Shown: positions 7,801 through 11,461 of the stretch, piece after piece
How positions within the stretch are numbered: the stretch's first letter is position 1
How the letters are laid out: each line of letters begins with the position of its first letter
Notes under the pieces: model-generated
Databases searched by the model: none
The model's input: only the letters and a program-made list of their open reading frames with translations
Told to the model about the DNA's origin: nothing
Translations under genes and position numbers: made by a program
Assembly (NCBI GenBank): GCA_003024985.2
Contig: PXIH01S0015432.1
Direction: 5' to 3' (one strand)
DNA from: Euperipatoides rowelli
Taxonomy: Eukaryota; Onychophora; Udeonychophora; Euonychophora; Peripatopsidae
DNA: 11,461 nucleotides

Positions 7801-9906
7801 TATTTATAAATGCATGTAGGCCTTCAAATTTAAATTTGTTTTCCACAGCCAGTTTTAACTTTTAGAAAAAGTTACACTTACACTTCTATATTATAATTAT
7901 AATTATTAATCTTTATGGGAGCATCTACAGTATATATAATATATACTGTTTTGTACTTTAATTTTATTTTTGTCATATTTTGTCATTTTTTGACTTTATG
8001 AATTGATTTTTTTAATTGCTAATAATCATTAGTTTGTTAGCTAAATAACTAGTCGAATTACTTTCCATAATAACCATAAAAGTGACTAATAAAATTAAAG
8101 CACTAACTGCTATTTGTGATAAATGGGGTGCGGGGTTCCATAAAAAATTATATATTGCTTTTATCCATTTTATGATTAATGATTAATATACTGTACGTTT
8201 AAAAAAAAAAAATAAGTTGCCCAGTAAAACAGAAATCCTCATTTACAAGAGATCTTTTAATATCGTAATAAAAACTTCATAACCGCTATAGCTTTATCAT
8301 TTTTTAAATGATTAATTCTGAAAATTTTACTATAATTATGTAAAAAAAATCAGAATTTTCTATACTCAATAAGCAATTTCGTTATTTTTGTAAAAAGAAA
8401 AATACACCTAGGTGACAGAAGCTGACATGTAGGTGCAATTTTTAATTACACCTATATAATAGAAGCTCAGACATGTAGGTGTAATTAAATATTTCAAGTA
8501 AGATAAAGTTCAATGAAAAATTATTACACTCAAAATATTCTGAATACACCACTTAAACGAATAATTAAAGTCAAAATATCAAATATATTATTTTTACCTT
8601 TCATGAGTCAAACTTTGTATAATTTTCCTCCAATGCTGGTCAACTTTGACCAGAAGAGCATTAGCCAATTTTATCTGCCCCATAAAATTTCGTCTTTCTT
8701 GAAACAGTTGGGTAGATACTTCGCGGGTGACGGCCATAGCACACTCAGATATTGCATTTTCAAAAGTCTTCAGGCTGCTTTTTATTCTAAATAAAATATA
8801 AATGACAATAAATAAAAAAATAAAATAAACTGTTACAGCCATGTCTTATTAAACATAAAAATAAATAAACTAGGCTAGATGACTTTTATTTTTTTATAGG
8901 CTAATTAGTAGATAATTATAGAACTTAGTAGATAAAAAATGGATGATACAAAATGATTTAATGAATCTAAAACTAATTGTGATGTTATGTCCCATACATT
9001 CTGGAATGGCAAGTTAGATTTTCAAGGTAAATAATCAGACAATTATGTAGGTTGAAACTTATGATTTGGGAATTGGAATTGATTCAAGATTAACGATCCC
9101 ATTTCATTCACAGCATGAGATGACTTAACTACGGTATATTATCAGCGTTTATTTGTAAATAAAACAATAAGTGTAATACAATTAAAATGTAAATATAATT
9201 TGATTGTTGCCTCTTAAGAACAATAGCAACTAAGACATCAGGTTATAACCCAAAAGAATGTTAACACCGATTTACATTACTTCCAAATAATGTGATTTAA
9301 AAAGATAAAATTAAGAAAAAAAAGTCAATGACTGTAGATCACATCATTAAACACCACATCTTAAAAAAGGATCAAGCAATCCCGTCCAGGTGAAGACTTT
9401 GAGACATGACAATATAATAAATTAAAACAATATGAAAACTGTTCAATCAATTAAGTTCATGATCATTCAAACTTTAATCTAAAATGTATCGAAGAATGAA
9501 AGTACGTTAATAATGAGGTATTACTCTTCAAAACTCCAATATATGAACGTAATTAACGTTCTTGAAGAGAACATTCCACTGTAATCCACAGCATTAGAGA
9601 AATAATAAGAAATAATAAGTTGTAAAGAGAATGAAAAAATTAGAAGATAAAACTTGTATTCATGTTTTTTGAATAAAAAGTTCTAATAATACAAAATCGC
9701 AGATATTACCAAAGAAAAGAGATATCCTAAGCCTCCATCATTGCCTAGTTTTACTAACAGGAAAACCACTGCAAATGTCTCGAAACCAAAACATACCCTA
9801 GATTCCATGATAAATCCAATAAATGATAAGAGAAAAAATAATAATTGAACTTAAAAGGAATATATTTACAAAATAAAGCTATTTACAGATTGGAATAAGC
9901 CGCCAT
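1794..9906 (-). CDS. LYST: LYST-like BEACH-family gene, 5' part, six exons, 3' end outside window
   Basis: BEACH proteins such as LYST are large cytosolic scaffolds that control lysosome and lysosome-related organelle size and trafficking. Six minus-strand exons join in phase (20+189+149+109+50+59 nt, 192 codons, no stop). Introns are about 1100, 1758, 1019, 2925 and 735 bp, all GT-AG. Predicted residues 1-70 are mostly helical. Residues 71-119 are the conserved segment before the PH-like domain, with SWQLDPTEGP and LQRCYL. Residues 120-155 form a linker containing LSYLFDEDE, and residues 156-192 start the PH-like domain (ITPGSETEGEVLIG, then FYFVGEE). From family knowledge, these motifs and their order fit LYST better than the WDFY3, NBEA or NBEAL subfamilies; no database search was run. 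BEACH and WD40 parts must lie left of the window. The odd point is the start: vertebrate LYST has about 3,000 residues before this block, but here an ATG lies only about 70 residues upstream. Confidence 0.85.
1853..2587. other. LYST-like intron 5
   Basis: AT-rich intron of 735 bp with a GC-richer island at about 2200-2430. The island has no convincing open frame. Its segment tgccacggagacccctgaaa vaguely recalls decayed transposon sequence, but this is not enough to classify it. Confidence 0.6.
2588..2637 (-). CDS. LYST: LYST-like exon 5 (50 nt, PH-like domain start)
   Basis: This 50-nt exon lies between acceptor atgctag|CTGTAAA and donor CTTATAG|gtacgt. It finishes the Ser codon AG|C from exon 4, encodes CKIITPGSETEGEVLI, and leaves G to complete Gly with exon 6. 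The pattern Cys-x-Ile-x-x-Pro-x-x-Glu-x-x-Gly-Glu-x-Leu-x-Gly is the first strand of the LYST PH-like domain. Both phases fit the neighbouring exons, which is the main reason to accept so small an exon in AT-rich DNA. Confidence 0.87.
4001..4040 (-). repeat. Short tandem-repeat tail of the LINE remnant
   Basis: On the plus strand this is repeated tcattta/tcatttta units; on the minus strand aataaatgataaaatgataa. Such tails are typical of CR1/L2-type LINE 3' ends, and the position downstream of the reverse-transcriptase remnant fits. Confidence 0.6.
4270..4581 (-). pseudogene. Reverse-transcriptase C-terminal remnant, frameshifted
   Basis: One minus-strand frame from 4581 reads LNKRDLEHIQKRAIRIIL, the classic LINE thumb motif (LExIQKRAxRxIL), and continues through EEALVILNMES before a stop. 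A second frame then carries ESLTIIFKNLPAIFK to a TAA and an n-containing codon. The same frame resumes as RLEISSHN, passes two more n bases, and ends with RTNRFFNSSIPTMLIILNSY and a TAA at 4270-4272. That ending matches the usual LINE ORF2 close (TNRxxNSxIPxMxxxLN). At least one frameshift and one internal stop make it non-functional. Confidence 0.8.
4845..4853 (+). repeat. Left target-site duplication of the 360-bp element
   Basis: The 9-mer aaaaatatt directly precedes the left terminal repeat and is repeated exactly at 5214-5222 after the right one. The sequence is AT-rich, so chance identity is possible, but its exact position at both element ends argues against that. Confidence 0.7.
4854..5213. 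mobile_element. 360-bp terminal-inverted-repeat element (MITE-like) with 9-bp target duplication
   Basis: The left end starts aaaggtcaaatgtaatgga. The right end, read on the minus strand, starts aaaggtcaaatttaacgga. The arms stay matched for about 38 bp with two substitutions and a small T-run indel. The element is flanked by a perfect direct repeat aaaaatatt (4845-4853 and 5214-5222), the expected target-site duplication. There is no coding capacity, so it is non-autonomous. A 9-bp duplication with long arms is typical of Mutator-like elements, but the termini alone do not settle the superfamily. A second partial copy lies near 1000-1168. Confidence 0.8.
5214..5222 (+). repeat. Right target-site duplication of the 360-bp element
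   Basis: The 9-mer aaaaatatt follows the right terminal repeat (tttgaccttt) directly and matches 4845-4853. Confidence 0.7.
5563..5671 (-). CDS. LYST: LYST-like exon 4 (linker before PH-like domain)
   Basis: The acceptor is aaaatctag|TGCCATTT and the donor is AATATCAG|gtagga. The exon is 109 nt. It completes Val (G|TG), encodes 35 residues including WFLSYLFDEDESSEQSAS, and leaves AG, which becomes Ser with exon 5. The LSYLFDEDE motif followed by an acidic, serine-rich stretch is the variable linker between the pre-PH block and the PH-like domain; LYST has a similar SYLFED motif here. The frame continues into a stop just after the donor, which supports the exon boundary. Confidence 0.87.
5672..6690. 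other. LYST-like intron 3
   Basis: AT-rich intron of about 1 kb. An open frame at 5965-6243 (+, 92 codons) shows no recognised family and is treated as chance. A 17-codon K-rich ORF (MKATVESKIEMTKKVAK) starts at about 6341 (+) and is noted only because its local composition is less AT-rich. Confidence 0.6.
6691..6839 (-). CDS. LYST: LYST-like exon 3 (signature block before PH-BEACH)
   Basis: This 149-nt exon lies between acceptor atattttag|GGCTCTTT and donor GCTATAG|gttaat. It completes Arg (AG|G), giving the THERALWF junction with exon 2, and encodes 49 residues. The core FYPRSWQLDPTEGPFRI followed by RLQRCYL is the most diagnostic sequence in the window. The WxLDPTEGPxRxRxRL pattern precedes the PH-like domain in BEACH proteins, and the form with YPxSWQLDPTEGP and LQRCYL is what I know from LYST. 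The tail is basic (RIEKRFFKKEFQHK). G+C is much higher than in the flanking introns. Confidence 0.95.
7180..7216. repeat. Perfect 11-bp inverted repeat with 15-nt loop
   Basis: aattagaattc at 7180-7190 is the exact reverse complement of gaattctaatt at 7206-7216. Function unknown; it could form a hairpin in intronic RNA. Confidence 0.6.
7343..7409. repeat. Imperfect inverted repeat in a GC-richer patch
   Basis: agcttggagc near the start pairs imperfectly with ggctcctggaagct near the end, and cccacc with ggtaggg inside. The patch is less AT-rich than its surroundings and has no useful open frame. It may be a small structured transposon remnant. Confidence 0.35.
7927..7949. repeat. Perfect 23-bp palindrome around tacagta/tactgta
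   Basis: acagtatatat and atatatactgt are exact 11-bp inverted arms around a single central A. Both arms carry the acagta/tactgt hexamer that recurs throughout the window. Confidence 0.65.
8403..8486. repeat. Two tandem ~40-bp units with inverted tacaccta/taggtgta ends
   Basis: Unit 1 (8403-8439) and unit 2 (8447-8486) share tacaccta, then agaagct, then gacatgtaggtg, at a 44-bp period. Each unit also has inverted ends; in unit 2 aattacaccta (8444-8454) and taggtgtaatt (8476-8486) are perfect 11-bp arms. The units differ at several places (ggtgac against tataat, a 2-base insertion), so the duplication is not recent. Origin unknown. Confidence 0.7.
8598..8786 (-). CDS. LYST: LYST-like exon 2 (helical segment)
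   Basis: This 189-nt exon lies between acceptor ttttatttag|AATAAAA and donor CATGAAAG|gtaaaa. It begins in phase 2 and encodes 62 residues plus a split Arg. The sequence is amphipathic and probably helical (SLKTFENAISECAM, then QLFQERRNFMGQIKLANALL). It ends HWRKIIQSLTHER, which joins ALW from exon 3; the LTHxRAxW motif directly before the SWQLDPTEGP block is a feature of LYST. An open frame continues into the intron upstream as a hydrophobic MAVTVYFIFLF stretch, but the acceptor cuts it off, so that is not a signal peptide. Confidence 0.88.
8787..9886. other. Proposed LYST-like intron 1
   Basis: AT-rich, about 1.1 kb. No convincing extra LYST-like exon is seen. Minus-strand 9708-9795 contains an open, hydrophobic 29-codon stretch (VCFGFETFAVV onward) between acceptor-like and donor-like sites, but its phase does not fit exon 2. 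A near-palindrome gaacgtaattaacgttc lies at about 9546-9562. Confidence 0.5.
9887..9906 (-). CDS. LYST: Proposed first coding exon of the LYST-like gene
   Basis: The minus strand reads ATG GCG GCT TAT TCC AAT CT, followed by the donor gtaaat. The trailing CT joins the A at the start of exon 2 to make Leu, so the phase fits, and the predicted N-terminus is MAAYSNLIKSSLKTF. An in-frame TAA lies about 60 bases upstream with no other Met between, so this would be the first Met. The context is CpG-bearing and typical of animal start sites. Doubts: the exon is tiny, position -1 of the donor is T, and known LYST proteins extend far further upstream. It may be an alternative start or chance. Confidence 0.5.
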
Positions 9907-9924
9907 TGAAGGTGCTACATCCGG
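9898..9924 (-). promoter_or_regulatory. Candidate TATA-less promoter core: YY1-like and ETS-like sites at the start codon
   Basis: The minus strand has CCGGATGT (9917-9924), an ETS-type site, and CAATGGCGGC (about 9898-9907), which matches the YY1 core ATGGCGGC and overlaps the proposed ATG. YY1 sites that include the start codon, with an ETS site just upstream, are common in broadly expressed animal genes. No TATA box is seen at the right distance. The transcription start is not placed. Confidence 0.4.
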
Positions 9925-10740
9925 GTTTAAATTTAATATGCATTTGGGAATTTATTTCATACATAAATATTTTAGTCTACTATCTATCATAGTTATTTAG
10001 AGCAGCGTTCCTCAACTTTTTTATCATCACAGTCCGACGGATAATTTTACGTCGACCGGTATTATGAGACAATTTATTTATTTATTTATTAACTGAAAAG
10101 CCACTTGTTAATTGAAATACAATGGGGCTCTAGACATCCCCCTATCCCCATCACCTGAGACCCCCTATTCCTAAAATCATTTTAGAAACGATTAAAAATG
10201 TAAATCTCTTAATGAGACGACATATGTTTCAAAATATTCAAATGAAAAAATATATGTGTCATTTATCAATAATAATTGATAAACTCCAGAATAAATCATT
10301 AAGATTTATTCCTAATTTGATAGCCTACTTGATTTGACCATTCACCTTTACAGTTTTGTTTGTTTATATTAGAGTTTTTTTTTTTTTAACTTGATATGTT
10401 GATATGCTAATTCTACCATCTTTTACTCTTCTCTTTAATCTTTCCTATGGGCCAGCCACCCATGGTATAGGCACCCCTGTCCCTTTGGTCCTATTATAAA
10501 GAGAGAGAAAAGACTTTGAATTATGAACAATATTGAGAAAATAATAAATTGGAACTCTAAATTTTATCTACAAATTAATGGAGATCTCAACCTGGAAAGG
10601 AATACAAGTATATAGTATGAAGAGGGCAGTAAAAGCACTATTTATCTACTTAAGGAGGAAAATTATCATCATAGTTACCATGGTCACCAAAATAAAGTTA
10701 GATTTTTCTTCCCTGTTATCATAAAATAATAGTACCTAAT
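9925..10740. other. Region upstream of the proposed start; no gene seen
   Basis: Mostly AT-rich. It contains a hAT-like fragment near 10008-10075, a tttatttattta run at 10075-10091, and C-rich patches at about 10126-10166 and 10447-10490 without open frames. No LYST-like exon is recognised. Confidence 0.5.
10008..10075. mobile_element. Possible hAT-type transposon end fragment
   Basis: agcagcgttcctcaactttt resembles the cagnggttctcaacctttt ends of many hAT elements. It is followed by tccgacgg and gtcgaccggt, like the ccggtccg-type subterminal motif of those elements. No partner end or 8-bp duplication was found, so it is a fragment at best. Confidence 0.4.
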
Positions 10741-10880
10741 AATTCCGCATAGTGGCGCCTCCTTCCTTCTTCATCCACTACTGGTCACGGCTGACGGCAC
10801 ATATTTTTGGAGAAATTTATTATAAATACTTGAAAGTTTTTAGTGATTTGGCGAAGGAGAGCTAGAGCTGGTTGCGAGGT
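10741..10880. other. CpG-containing GC-rich island, possible distal promoter or 5' UTR exon
   Basis: The first 60 bases are more than half G+C with four CpGs, very unlike the surroundings. On the minus strand a donor-like ttag|gtacta follows at 10737/10738, so a 5' UTR exon of the LYST-like gene is possible. On the plus strand one frame is open for about 40 codons (FRIVAPPSFFIHYW onward) to a TAG near 10865, with two stops immediately upstream. I recognise neither as a known protein. Confidence 0.3.
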
Positions 10881-11461
10881 GTCAAGGGGTCATTGGCAGG
10901 GAAGTATATTTTTTGTTTTTTTTTTAAGTTTTTTGGGTTTATGTAGGGGTAATTTTTGGGGGTATTAATTATTTAGGCGGGAAAAGAGGGAAATAGTTTT
11001 TGATCTGGGTTTGGTGGGGTTTTGAATTAATTTTTTGTATAAAAAAGTGTAATACTGTAAGGTATAGAAGAAGGGAATTATATATTTTATTTTTTGGGGA
11101 ATTTTTGGGTTGAGTTTTAGGTTTGGATAGGGAATTTTTTGGGGTTGTGGGAAAACGTAATCAAAATTAACAGGGTTTGATAGGAGGGCTTTAAAAAGCT
11201 TTTTTATTTTTTTTTTTTTTTTAATTTATAGCGATTTGTGTTGGTTTTTATAATAAAAAAGGTTTTTTAATTTAATTTTGATTGTATTTAGTTTTAGAAG
11301 TACCGTATTAATTGTGGTGGTTTATTTAATTTTTTGAAGATAGAAATATGGGGTATAAGGATATGGGTGAGGTGAAAGCTAGGAATGTGAAGAGGGGTGT
11401 TAGGTTGAGGAAGGAGGGGGAAAAATGAGGGAGAAAGAGTTATGTGCGGGGAGGGATGTAT
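10861..11461. other. C-depleted, G/T-rich terminal tract
   Basis: In 10921-11461 I count about 13 C against about 156 G on the plus strand (roughly 2% against 29%). The change is abrupt near 10855-10900. No open frame, tandem period or known element is seen. Either a poor-quality read end next to an assembly gap or a real strongly strand-skewed sequence would look like this. Confidence 0.75.

Larger units (their letters stand above)
6840..8597. other. LYST-like intron 2
   Basis: AT-rich intron of about 1.76 kb with no supported gene. It holds several short inverted repeats (7180-7216, 7343-7409, 7927-7949) and a two-unit repeat at 8403-8486. Long A and T runs are frequent. Confidence 0.7.

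Noticed and set aside
8513-8794. 93-codon open frame on the plus strand
   Set aside because: It is the antisense shadow of LYST-like exon 2, which has correct splice sites, phase and family motifs on the minus strand.
8787-8842. Hydrophobic N-terminal stretch (MAVTVYFIFLF) preceding exon 2
   Set aside because: It is translated intron upstream of the acceptor, and reading through it would break the join to the proposed first exon.
9708-9795. Minus-strand exon-like stretch with 29 open hydrophobic codons
   Set aside because: The donor is in phase 0 but exon 2 needs phase 2. No LYST similarity was recognised.

Overview
The window is animal (metazoan) nuclear DNA. It is very AT-rich, roughly a quarter G+C by eye, full of A/T homopolymers, and carries a spliced gene with GT-AG introns. 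I cannot name the species. Scattered single n bases suggest a draft shotgun assembly.

The main feature is a minus-strand gene of the BEACH family, best matched to LYST (lysosomal trafficking regulator). Reading right to left, the exons lie at 9887-9906 (proposed first coding exon), 8598-8786, 6691-6839, 5563-5671, 2588-2637 and 1794-1852. The splice phases fit at all five junctions, and the six pieces give exactly 192 codons with no stop. The peptide runs through the block just before the PH-like domain, which contains SWQLDPTEGP and LQRCYL, and into the first strands of the PH-like domain. The gene leaves the window on the left before the BEACH and WD40 parts. The proposed start ATG lies in an ATGGCGGC (YY1-like) context with an ETS-like CCGGATGT 11 bases upstream. 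This suggests a short LYST-like protein or an alternative transcript that lacks the usual giant N-terminal region.

The introns hold decayed transposons. There is a 360-bp inverted-repeat element with a perfect 9-bp target duplication (4854-5213) and a half-copy relative at about 1000-1168. The 3' end of a non-LTR retrotransposon lies at about 4001-4690, with frameshifted reverse-transcriptase C-terminal coding and a short-tandem-repeat tail. A two-unit repeat sits at 8403-8486, and several perfect short palindromes are present.

At the left edge, 110-578 is a less AT-rich island with plus-strand acceptor and donor signals that I cannot identify. Right of the gene are a hAT-like end fragment (about 10008-10075), a CpG-containing island (10741-10880), and a terminal stretch almost free of C on the plus strand (about 10861-11461). 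That stretch is either a low-quality contig end or a strongly strand-biased sequence. I found no rRNA, tRNA, CRISPR array or prokaryotic-type operon.
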